From NCBI RefSeq assembly GCF_014695385.1, contig NZ_JACJOD010000022.1, positions 186,001 through 250,000 on the forward strand: a stretch of 64,000 nt of DNA, given 5' to 3'. Below the pieces are notes generated by a model. The model ran no database searches. It was not told the DNA's origin and saw only the letters and a program-made list of their open reading frames with translations. The position numbers were made by a program, and so were the translations under genes. This document shows, one piece after another, positions 57,302 to 64,000 of this stretch. Each line of letters opens with the position of its first letter. Within the stretch, counting starts at the first letter, position 1. This stretch comes from Trichocoleus sp. FACHB-46. GTDB taxonomy: Bacteria; Cyanobacteriota; Cyanobacteriia; FACHB-46.

Positions 57302-57773
57302 TTATATCATCGAGTTTTTACGAATAAATCCAGCCCCAATCCCGGGTTTAGGATTGCGAAGTTTAGTATCTTCATGTAGCAACTCTGGTATACAGGGTAG
57401 TTCTACCGCCCAGCAATTCTTACCTAACCTGGGCATAGTAAACGCGATATCATTCATTTGTTTATGCACCAACTCTAGGTTGCATGGCAAGTGGGCAGGG
57501 GAAGTACTGCCCTTGCCCCGATACACTCGAAAGCTCCAAGGAATCCGCCAAGGCCCAACCACGAGATGAAGCACGACCAGATGCACGCCTCGTTTGCCAT
57601 GTAACATCGAGACTAAGCGCTCAAAGGCCTTGAACTTGCCTCGTTTTCCCAATCATTAAATCATCAATTACTTGGAGATGCGGTCGCAATGAGACTAGAA
57701 TTGCTTTTTGAGATGCTGGCCCAGTGAGTGCGTCAGCCTTAGTGTATGTTTCTGTTCCACTGCTAAAATTCAT
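57302..57773 (-). pseudogene. Frameshifted transposase remnant
   Basis: From ATG 57773 the frame encodes MNFSSGTETYTKADALTG and continues to LQVIDDLMIGK; near 57650 an extra A in a run of four shifts the frame, and the rest continues as KRGKFKAFERLVSMLHGKRG to about 57302. The VIDD segment, the VLHLVVGPWRIPWSFRVYRG region and the basic character fit an insertion-sequence DDE transposase N-terminal half. The C-terminal half and the terminal repeats are not seen. IS family not assignable with confidence. Confidence 0.72.
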
Positions 57774-57787
57774 ATCCTTGCTAAGGC

Positions 57788-58357
57788 ATGAGTAATAATT
57801 CTTTCTTAAAGGATACCGGTGTGATTTTATGGTTAACTGGAATTAGCGGAGCGGGGAAGACCACGATTTCTCGGCATCTAGAGCATAAACTACAAGAATA
57901 CGATCGCCTAGTTGAGCTACTGGATGGGGATGTCATTCGTCAAAATCTCTCCAAAGAGTTGAGCTTTAGTCGTGAAGACCGGAATACCAATGTACGTCGG
58001 GTGGGTTATGTGGCAAACCTTCTCAGTCGTAACGGCGTGATCGTCATTGTTGCTCTGATCAGTCCATACCGTTCTGTCCGCGATGAACTGCGCTCCACGC
58101 TCAACAACTTTGTCGAGATCTACGTTAATGCCTCCCTAGAAGTTTGTGAGGCCAGAGACGTGAAAGGGCTTTATGCCAAAGCACGCTCCGGTCAAATCCC
58201 ATTGTTTACGGGCATTGATGATCCCTACGAAGTGCCACTCAATCCTAATATCACTTGCTACACTGCTGAAGAAGAAACGGTAGATGAAAGTACTAATAAA
58301 ATCGTAATTTGGCTAGAAAGCATGGGCTATCTACAAAGACCAAAAATTCGGCAATAA
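57788..58357 (+). CDS. cysC: Adenylyl-sulfate (APS) kinase
   Basis: Phosphorylates APS to PAPS, the sulfate donor of sulfotransferases. The 189-residue protein has the P-loop GISGAGKTT (18-26), the segment LLDGDVIRQNLSKELSFSRE, the ISPYRSVRDE loop and the signature GLYAKARSGQIPLFTGIDDP. It is the only gene on the plus strand among the polysaccharide genes. Its stop at 58355-58357 abuts a truncated acyltransferase copy. A sulfotransferase gene lies 2.3 kb away in the same cluster. Start ATG 57788. Confidence 0.94.
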   Translation: MSNNSFLKDTGVILWLTGISGAGKTTISRHLEHKLQEYDRLVELLDGDVIRQNLSKELSFSREDRNTNVRRVGYVANLLSRNGVIVIVALISPYRSVRDELRSTLNNFVEIYVNASLEVCEARDVKGLYAKARSGQIPLFTGIDDPYEVPLNPNITCYTAEEETVDESTNKIVIWLESMGYLQRPKIRQ

Positions 58358-58607
58358 AATTGATGATGTTGCGATCGCCCAGATACACCTTTCTCCCATT
58401 TAAAAATCGACATCCCATTTGGACAGAGGTTCCCACTCCCACTTGTGCCAAATAGGCTTTGAGATAGGCCATGCGAATTTTACGAGATGGCAAGTTTCCA
58501 AGCATTTGACTGTAGCCATAACTCAGAACACTACCAGTGATAATTTTCAAGTTCACGGGTGCAATCCTATTCAACGGCTTTGAATGATTGTCTAGTGTCT
58601 GGCTCAA
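58358..58607 (-). pseudogene. Truncated second copy of the acyltransferase gene
   Basis: The first about 83 residues match the N-terminus of the acyltransferase at 56727-57275 nearly residue for residue (GSVLSYGYSQMLGNLPSRKI, then GRKVYLGDRNIINF). The homology stops exactly at the stop codon of cysC, and the reading frame runs on into cysC antisense to 58293. All hexapeptide repeats are lost, so it cannot be active. Its start (58607) overlaps the end of the FkbM gene by 4 bases, showing that it was once a coupled second acyltransferase gene. Confidence 0.88.
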
Positions 58608-59413
58608 CCTCGGTACGCTGAAATTACGGTGCAGTTAACGCTAGGGTCTTCAGCCCCTTCGATTGTGTAACCATGCTCTCGCAATAGAGAAAGCAAAGAC
58701 TGACCTTTGGTATTAAAATAGTGGATTTCCATGCTGATCCAGCGAGGATACGGACCATTTTTTAGCAACGCCGGAAGCACTTCATATTCAGCCCCTTCAA
58801 CATCAAGTTTGAGCCAGCAATCTGGTTCTATTTCAAGCAGAGTACAGGGAATTGGGACTCCAGGCGGGTTTTCATCAACGAAGCCAGTGTGCGAAGACTG
58901 AGCATGGTAGTAAAGGGTGGTGTTTTTTGACCAAAGACCCAACTGATGGGTGTCCACTTGCAGATGATTGAGCGCTAAGTTCTTCTGGAGTTGTTGGAAG
59001 TTGGCTGAATCCGGCTCATAACAGATTAATTTAGCTTTGGGGAAGTAACTGTTAGCGTGAATGGCAAACAGGCCAATATTCGCACCGCCATCCACAATAG
59101 TTTTGGGTTCAAAATTAGGAACTTCATAGGCTCCCCTGACTAATTCACCCCCCATTAGGTAGTCGGCTTCGTTACCCTGGCGCATAGAGAAATACGTCAA
59201 TCTTCTCTTAATGTATAGCTGAAGTTGAACGAAACCTGTTGCACCAAGGTCATTGATGCGCTTGATAAACCACAAGCGCAGCTTGACGCGGTGAGAACCA
59301 AGTACCCCCAGACCAGCGATCAGGAAAGCTAGCCATTTGTCCTGCAAAGAGGCTCCTTGGTGAGCGTGATGACTCAGTTTAAAGATCGTGGATATAGTGG
59401 ACATACACTTCAA
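58604..59413 (-). CDS. FkbM-family methyltransferase
   Basis: A 269-residue SAM-dependent methyltransferase. Motif I is TIVDGGANIGLFAIHAN, followed by KLICYEPDSANFQQLQKNLA and PDCWLKLDVEGAEYEVLPAL. The typical FkbM ending (WISMEIHYF) is present. It likely O-methylates a sugar of the polymer. Start ATG 59413, 3 bases after the stop of the upstream glycosyltransferase gene. Confidence 0.9.
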   Translation of the reverse strand: MKCMSTISTIFKLSHHAHQGASLQDKWLAFLIAGLGVLGSHRVKLRLWFIKRINDLGATGFVQLQLYIKRRLTYFSMRQGNEADYLMGGELVRGAYEVPNFEPKTIVDGGANIGLFAIHANSYFPKAKLICYEPDSANFQQLQKNLALNHLQVDTHQLGLWSKNTTLYYHAQSSHTGFVDENPPGVPIPCTLLEIEPDCWLKLDVEGAEYEVLPALLKNGPYPRWISMEIHYFNTKGQSLLSLLREHGYTIEGAEDPSVNCTVISAYRG

Positions 59414-59416
59414 GAG

Positions 59417-60589
59417 TTATGGGACTTTCTTAAGCTCTTGTGTCTCAATTTCTGCTAAACAGTGACTTACTAACTTAGCATTGAGTGCCCAGGAGTTTTC
59501 CTCAAAGTACCTCTGCCATTGAGGAGTGGGAGGATTTTCTAACCACATTCTGATTCCCGTCACGATGGACTCTACATCATCTGGCTCGACCCAAATTCCA
59601 AGTTCATACTTTTGAACTACAGAGCGTAAAGAGCTTTCCCCAGCTGAGGCAAGGCAGGGTTTACGGTAAGCGACCGCCGTATTCAAAACACCACTGGCAG
59701 AATGAAAATGTTTACTGTAAGTCAGGAGGATGACATCAGCAGATGCAAATAAGTTTGCCACCTCTGTAGCTGGAATGAATCGGATTTGCCACTTACAGCG
59801 ATTTTCTATCCCTAGATTGGTGGCTAGTTCCTGGTAAAAAGCTACCGGGCGTTGACCTGATGACTGTTCTTTACCCGCAACAATTAGGTATAAATCCGGA
59901 AAATTAACCATTGCGCGAATAACAAGATTGAGATTCTTGTTATCCCGAATATGACCAAAAGCCAGCATCACTTTGGCGTCTAGTGGCAAAGTGATGCTGG
60001 ATCGGGTTTCTTCTGGCGATTGATTCGCTTCAGGAAATTGATAGGTTCCGTGGGGAACTACGGTTGTTCGCAGTTGAGGCATGGGTCGAACCATATCGAG
60101 TTCGATAGATTCATGGACAAAGGCTTCACGTAGGAAGGAATAACCACAAGCGATTGACCAACGATGCCACCAGCGAGGACCGACAATAAAATCCCGCACG
60201 GGGTCATGCACGACAGCACCAAAGACAACTCCTTTTTTAGTTAATTGTCTCAAACGGCCCGACCAGAGAGGAGCTAAATACTCCACATAGGAGCCAAGTA
60301 ATACATACTGAAAAGTATTTGAATCAATAAAACTGGCTAATTTGCTAAAATTTGCCAGGGTTACGGAGGTAAAATGTACCACTTTGAAAACTTTATGAGG
60401 GAGTTGTTTAGTGGGTGCTACTTCCTGCAAAATTGGCACAATTTGATACTTCTCTCCCCTACCCGTTGGGTATTTCAGAGTGGTAAGTACAGTAACATCC
60501 ACTCCGAGAGCAACCAAAGCATTAGCCTGCTCGTGGGCATAATCGGCAATACCACCGTAGCTAGCGGGTGAGTAGTAGAGAAGTTTCAT
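59417..60589 (-). CDS. GT4 glycosyltransferase
   Basis: A 390-residue GT-B enzyme with the N-terminus LLYYSPASYGGIADYAHEQA and the donor domain LAFGHIRDNKNLNLVIRAMV. The later segment LLTYSKHFHSASGVLNTAVA replaces the usual ExFGxxxxE motif by HFHSASGVLN, a variation seen in some GT4 enzymes. It precedes the FkbM gene by 3 bases. Confidence 0.84.
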   Translation of the reverse strand: MKLLYYSPASYGGIADYAHEQANALVALGVDVTVLTTLKYPTGRGEKYQIVPILQEVAPTKQLPHKVFKVVHFTSVTLANFSKLASFIDSNTFQYVLLGSYVEYLAPLWSGRLRQLTKKGVVFGAVVHDPVRDFIVGPRWWHRWSIACGYSFLREAFVHESIELDMVRPMPQLRTTVVPHGTYQFPEANQSPEETRSSITLPLDAKVMLAFGHIRDNKNLNLVIRAMVNFPDLYLIVAGKEQSSGQRPVAFYQELATNLGIENRCKWQIRFIPATEVANLFASADVILLTYSKHFHSASGVLNTAVAYRKPCLASAGESSLRSVVQKYELGIWVEPDDVESIVTGIRMWLENPPTPQWQRYFEENSWALNAKLVSHCLAEIETQELKKVP

Positions 60590-60668
60590 GACTCAATTTT
60601 GTTGAGTTTGGAATGAGCTAATTACTTCGAGGCCTTAGGGAACAATACACCTTAGATTTACAATAAAT

Positions 60669-61601
60669 TTATTCCCAATCTTCGTCTGCATAAAATTCCT
60701 TTGATACTTCCTCAACATGCGCTTTAATACGGATGATTTCGTCTTTTGTTAATTTATTTTTCCAACTCCCTACATTTGCTTGACTGTTTCGTTTTCTTAA
60801 AGACCAGTCGCCCTCAGGGGCATCAATAGGGTTTGAAGGTGAAGTATAGTCTTGAATAGTAGCTTTAACCGAGTCTGAGAACTCTAAACCAAACCGATTA
60901 AATAAATATTCAAAACAAGGGATTGGATTTCCAGCAAGATCCTCATAGCGCAGATAAATCCAGTCCGGATGATATTTTTGGTACTTTAAAACCACAGAAT
61001 ATATCATTTTCCAGAGCAAGGCAGCTCTATCTATAATTTCATTGTCTAACGCTGCATATTCAGTAATTTCTTGTTCAAAAGGATATAAGTAATCTCGAAT
61101 TAAAAGAGGTTGTTGGAGTAGCTCGTAAAAGTCATAGTCCCAATTTAATCTTTTTAGGCTAGTGACAAATGCAGCTGGATGCCGGACAAGAACTAATACA
61201 TTCATGTCAAATTTTTTAGCCAGCCATCCTGCTGAGAAAATAGCCAAAGGGTCTTTCATCAGGGGCACAAGATTACGGGAACGATAACCCCAATAGATGC
61301 AGTATTCTTTTAACGTCCTTTTGAAATCGACAAAATTTCTGTTTGCGTTGAATTGGGCCCCCAAGTTGTAGCGAAACCCAAGTGTATTCTCGATATGCTT
61401 ATAAAAAGCAGCCTCATTCTCATCAGTTACATAGGTGTTCCAGTAAATAAATTTTGCTCCACATCTACCAGGATAAATACGATAAGTCTCAGGGCTAAAA
61501 GGTTCATGGACATAGACGACTGAGGGACAAGCCGATATCATCTTTCCCACCCAAGTGGTACCAGAGCGATGAGAACCAGTCACCAATATTGGCTTTGCCA
61601 T
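60669..61601 (-). CDS. Sulfotransferase-family protein
   Basis: A 310-residue cytosolic sulfotransferase fold. The PAPS 5'-phosphosulfate loop is VTGSHRSGTTWVGKMI near the N-terminus; the 3'-phosphate-binding region is MNVLVLVRHPAAFVTSLKRL. The gene has a PAPS-binding partner in cysC (57788). It is AT-rich and has no GCGATCGC site, so it may be acquired. The acceptor is unknown; a sugar hydroxyl of the polymer is likely from context. ATG 61601 and 61613 are both possible starts. Confidence 0.88.
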   Translation of the reverse strand: MAKPILVTGSHRSGTTWVGKMISACPSVVYVHEPFSPETYRIYPGRCGAKFIYWNTYVTDENEAAFYKHIENTLGFRYNLGAQFNANRNFVDFKRTLKEYCIYWGYRSRNLVPLMKDPLAIFSAGWLAKKFDMNVLVLVRHPAAFVTSLKRLNWDYDFYELLQQPLLIRDYLYPFEQEITEYAALDNEIIDRAALLWKMIYSVVLKYQKYHPDWIYLRYEDLAGNPIPCFEYLFNRFGLEFSDSVKATIQDYTSPSNPIDAPEGDWSLRKRNSQANVGSWKNKLTKDEIIRIKAHVEEVSKEFYADEDWE

Positions 61602-61653
61602 ATCATTAGCCATTAGATAAACTCTGCCCTTATGCTAAACATAATTTTCTCTC

Positions 61654-62676
61654 TTAAACGGGTTTTACTTGTATGCTACGAAGCCGCTCTCGGCCTTTCT
61701 GGCAGTGCTTTATTCCGGCTAAAAATCCCTCCCAATACCCGACTACACTCCAAAACTTAGTCAGATATTCAAACAAGACAATACGCAACCAGCCACCTGG
61801 ATATCCATAGGCGTTCAAGCGCTGCATAGCGGGGACTAATCGAAGTACTCGTAGCCCCACCACGAAGAGAAAGCCGCTTAGGAAAAGTGCTCCTACCCAG
61901 ACCGGTGAAGCAAAAAGTAGCCAGACTAAACCAATAAGCAATAGAAGGACTTCAAGAAGCAGCTTTCCTCCTACCAGGAAACCATACTTTAACCAGATGC
62001 CCGCTTCCCCGCCACCACGAAAGTTGCGGCGTGTTTCTTTACAAAAAGACTTCAGGGTTACAGGGCGCTCCCAATAACAGCGCGGGATGGGGGCGCAAGC
62101 GACACGATCCGTTGTCTCATGTAAGAGCAGGGCAAACAGCATGTCATCCCCTGCTAAAGTTAAATCTTCTGGATAACCACCAATTTTTTCCCATAAGGAT
62201 TTGCGATAGGCGATCGCTCGTGAGGAAGCGTGAGACTTGGGAGTGGCAATTAATTTCGGCCCATCGAGTAAGGCATACTCTATCTTTGCCCAATCACTCT
62301 TGAGGTCTTCCCAGCGAACTTGCCAACTCCCCATCACGGCTTCCAGTTGCTTATTCTCTAATAATGGTCGAGCTAGTTCCTCTAACCACTGGGATTCCCA
62401 CATACAACCAATGTCTGTAGAAACAATTATTTCATGTTGGGCTTGAGCGATCGCTAAATTTCGACCACGAGCTACATTACAGCCAATTTCCTGAGTGACC
62501 TGTAGTGGATAAGGTTTCTTCGGCTGGTAGTTTTGTAGGAACTCCCAGGTGCCATCCTTTGAACCAGCATCGACAATGACAATTTCATCAGGCAGATAAG
62601 TCTGTGCTTCCATTTGGGTAAAGAAAGCAGCACATCCTTGCTGATCATTTAATACAGTAGTTACAAGTGAAATCAT
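61654..62676 (-). CDS. GT2 glycosyltransferase with membrane anchor
   Basis: A 340-residue GT-A enzyme: VTTVLNDQQGCAAFFTQMEA, IVDAGSKDGTWEFL, the metal-binding region around STDIGCMW, and GGYPEDLTLAGDDMLFALLL. Two hydrophobic spans near the C-terminus (about 230-275, LLLEVLLLLIGLVWLLFASP) anchor it in the membrane. It overlaps the next gene upstream by one base. Confidence 0.88.
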   Translation of the reverse strand: MISLVTTVLNDQQGCAAFFTQMEAQTYLPDEIVIVDAGSKDGTWEFLQNYQPKKPYPLQVTQEIGCNVARGRNLAIAQAQHEIIVSTDIGCMWESQWLEELARPLLENKQLEAVMGSWQVRWEDLKSDWAKIEYALLDGPKLIATPKSHASSRAIAYRKSLWEKIGGYPEDLTLAGDDMLFALLLHETTDRVACAPIPRCYWERPVTLKSFCKETRRNFRGGGEAGIWLKYGFLVGGKLLLEVLLLLIGLVWLLFASPVWVGALFLSGFLFVVGLRVLRLVPAMQRLNAYGYPGGWLRIVLFEYLTKFWSVVGYWEGFLAGIKHCQKGRERLRSIQVKPV

Positions 62677-63815
62677 TAGGCTAACTGGCGACAGACTTCT
62701 GCCCAGAGCTTCATGTTCTGAGCTACATTTTTAAAGTAATTTTTCAGCGCTTCATCCCAGAGGAATCCTTGCTGTTTCGCTGACCATTTCTCGATTCGTT
62801 CTGCTAATTCAACAGTTGCCTCACTATAGGTTTTCGCTGGAGACAACGGCGCTTCTAAAAGAGGCAGCATATCATCAATGACAACCATACCCGCCAATTC
62901 ATTCCAAAGGTCTTTGTAGAGGTTGTGGGGAGAACGGCGATGCTCAACAACGGGAGAGCCAACTTTGATACGATGTCCCACCGCTTGGGCACACTTTTGC
63001 ACAAAGAAACCGCTAAATATGTCACCGAAACGATCCAGTTTCATGCCCCCAACTGGATGTCCCATTTTGACGTAATAGTAAGCTGGAATCGCCTCTCGGA
63101 TAAGCCCAGTATTTTGGGTATTGATAGGCATTAACGTGTCAGGGGCAAGTAGGTAGTCAGTTGTAAACTTTTCCTTGGCGATACAACGAGTGACTAAGCG
63201 AGTGGCAGCATCAACATCTGGGTCGCCTGACCAAAGACCAGCATTGATTGCGACAAGACCCGTAGAAACTTCAGCATCAACTTTTGAACAGGCTATGTCA
63301 CGCCGCTGATAGGGAAAGCCCCTGGCATAAACCGTTTCTCCAGCCCCTAAAGAAGGACATTGAACCTGCATCATGGAACACAAGTTAAACCAGCTATTAT
63401 GTCCAACTGCCGAAAGGAGAGAAACTTCTTTACCGACCTCAGAATGCCCTGCTAAGAACGGCCAATTCTTTTGGGGATAGTTATCATCATCAATCGCAAT
63501 AATCACATCACAGCGATCGCGATAAGCCATCAGAAAGCCGATGTTACGCCGGTTGTCAGTCTTCCAAGGAATTTCAGCGGCAAGTTCTGGAAAAGGCTTG
63601 AGGAAATCATTTTGCTCATTTGGGCCTAGGTAATACCAGGGTAAACCCTGCTTTGTGTATTGTTCTACCTGCTCTCGGCAACTAGTTGGTGTTGAGAGAT
63701 CACCTACTACATAAAAATGAACCTTTTCCAAATCGCCACAAGCTAAAAAATGGTTGTAGTACTCATGAATAAACTGGCCATCATAAATCGTTGTGACAAC
63801 AATGCCAAATTTCAT
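62676..63815 (-). CDS. GT75/RGP-like (reversibly glycosylated polypeptide) protein
   Basis: A 379-residue protein with the start GIVVTTIYDGQFIHEYYNHF, DDD at 109-111 in IAIDDDNYPQKNW, KTDNRRNIGF, INAGLWSGDPDVDAATRLVT, and RFGDIFSGFFVQKCAQAVG followed by PVVEHRRSPHNLYKDLWNEL. This order agrees with the RGP/UDP-arabinopyranose mutase family (GT75) and with related STELLO-type proteins. It may provide or transfer an unusual sugar nucleotide; which activity is not clear from sequence. Its stop overlaps the next gene by one base. Confidence 0.76.
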   Translation of the reverse strand: MKFGIVVTTIYDGQFIHEYYNHFLACGDLEKVHFYVVGDLSTPTSCREQVEQYTKQGLPWYYLGPNEQNDFLKPFPELAAEIPWKTDNRRNIGFLMAYRDRCDVIIAIDDDNYPQKNWPFLAGHSEVGKEVSLLSAVGHNSWFNLCSMMQVQCPSLGAGETVYARGFPYQRRDIACSKVDAEVSTGLVAINAGLWSGDPDVDAATRLVTRCIAKEKFTTDYLLAPDTLMPINTQNTGLIREAIPAYYYVKMGHPVGGMKLDRFGDIFSGFFVQKCAQAVGHRIKVGSPVVEHRRSPHNLYKDLWNELAGMVVIDDMLPLLEAPLSPAKTYSEATVELAERIEKWSAKQQGFLWDEALKNYFKNVAQNMKLWAEVCRQLA

Positions 63816-63874
63816 AGGCTTAGAAAAAGGTAAGTGAATATTTAAGCAGCAGGTTCTAGATTTTGTCGTTTATT

Positions 63875-64000
63875 CTAAGTGCAAGATATTTTTTCTTCAG
63901 AATGCAAATAGAGGGCTTGAAAATAATCTTCTCCCTGAAACTGCTCACCCTCTAGCAGAGTTTCTTGATAATTCAGGCGATTCAAGAAGCCTCGCAGCTC
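63875..64000 (-). CDS. Partial CDS, C-terminal 41 codons, unrecognised
   Basis: An open frame enters from the window end on the minus strand and stops at TAG (63875-63877). The visible end reads ELRGFLNRLNYQETLLEGEQ and then FQALYLHSEEKISCT. It lies 60 bases upstream of the GT75-like gene and belongs to the same leftward run. Too short to name. Confidence 0.5.
   Translation of the reverse strand, partial: ELRGFLNRLNYQETLLEGEQFQGEDYFQALYLHSEEKISCT

Noticed and set aside
1-64000. GCGATCGC octamers as a novel regulatory repeat
   Set aside because: This is the known HIP1 palindrome of cyanobacteria, found in genes and intergenic DNA alike; only its local absence was used as evidence.
1-64000. 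tRNA or rRNA genes
   Set aside because: No TTCGA-type T-loop with a matching acceptor stem and no conserved rRNA segment were noticed on either strand; a tRNAscan run would be needed for certainty.

Overview
The window is from a cyanobacterial chromosome. Evidence: the highly iterated palindrome GCGATCGC (HIP1) recurs throughout, an orange carotenoid protein gene sits beside its fluorescence recovery protein gene, and several small families are ones I know only from cyanobacteria (BON proteins with an ERVGLNGEYD motif, RPI-repeat protein, DUF7219-like protein). No rRNA, tRNA, CRISPR array or prophage was seen. Coding density is high on both strands. The genus cannot be fixed from the sequence alone; gene content suggests a filamentous or biofilm-forming cyanobacterium.

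Region 1 (1-11 kb) is housekeeping and signalling: the end of a YlqD-family gene, the pyruvate dehydrogenase E2 subunit, a HAD phosphatase, a quinone oxidoreductase-like protein, a membrane pentapeptide-repeat protein, a PAS protein followed by a PAS histidine kinase, the acetolactate synthase small subunit, a BON protein and an alpha/beta hydrolase. Region 2 (11-20.3 kb) mixes core and accessory genes: an S24 (LexA/UmuD-like) protein with an SOS-box-like site upstream, a HEAT-repeat protein whose N-terminus may be ADP-ribosyltransferase-like, ocp and frp, a degenerate peroxiredoxin-like protein, an RPI-repeat protein, a YgiB/YgiC-like pair, and a HIP1-free, AT-rich gene with a HEPN RNase motif (candidate defence gene). 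Region 3 (20.4-33 kb) holds valS, a DUF3616 protein, a permease, a second BON paralogue, small conserved proteins, an ABC1-family kinase and recN.

Region 4 (33-37 kb) is a compact module: a DUF4388 protein, a CvnD-like small GTPase, a roadblock/LC7 protein and a V4R-like protein, ended by a terminator. It resembles a cyanobacterial version of the actinobacterial 'conservon' or MglA/MglB switch. A pentapeptide-repeat gene with a 12-unit 15-bp minisatellite follows, then queG, trmB and a metallophosphoesterase.

Region 5 (40-51.6 kb) is the most interesting part. It is a chemosensory cluster, read leftward: CheW, CheR-TPR, MCP, MCP remnant, MCP, a four-cysteine WspD-like CheW, CheA-REC and CheB. 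This is the gene set of the Pseudomonas Wsp surface-sensing system, but no WspR diguanylate cyclase follows. Instead, a divergent gene encodes a receiver domain that closely resembles the WspR receiver, joined to a histidine kinase rather than to GGDEF. This suggests a Wsp pathway whose output has been rewired from c-di-GMP synthesis to phosphotransfer.

Region 6 (51.7-64 kb) is an exopolysaccharide cluster: four GT4-type glycosyltransferases, a polymerase-like membrane protein, an acyltransferase, an FkbM methyltransferase, a sulfotransferase, a GT2 enzyme and a GT75/RGP-like protein. Adenylyl-sulfate kinase (cysC) lies among them on the opposite strand and would supply PAPS to the sulfotransferase, so a sulfated extracellular polymer is likely. 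cysC sits between a complete acyltransferase gene and a truncated second copy, next to a frameshifted transposase remnant, so this part has been rearranged. The Wsp-like cluster lies beside it and may control it; that link is inference.
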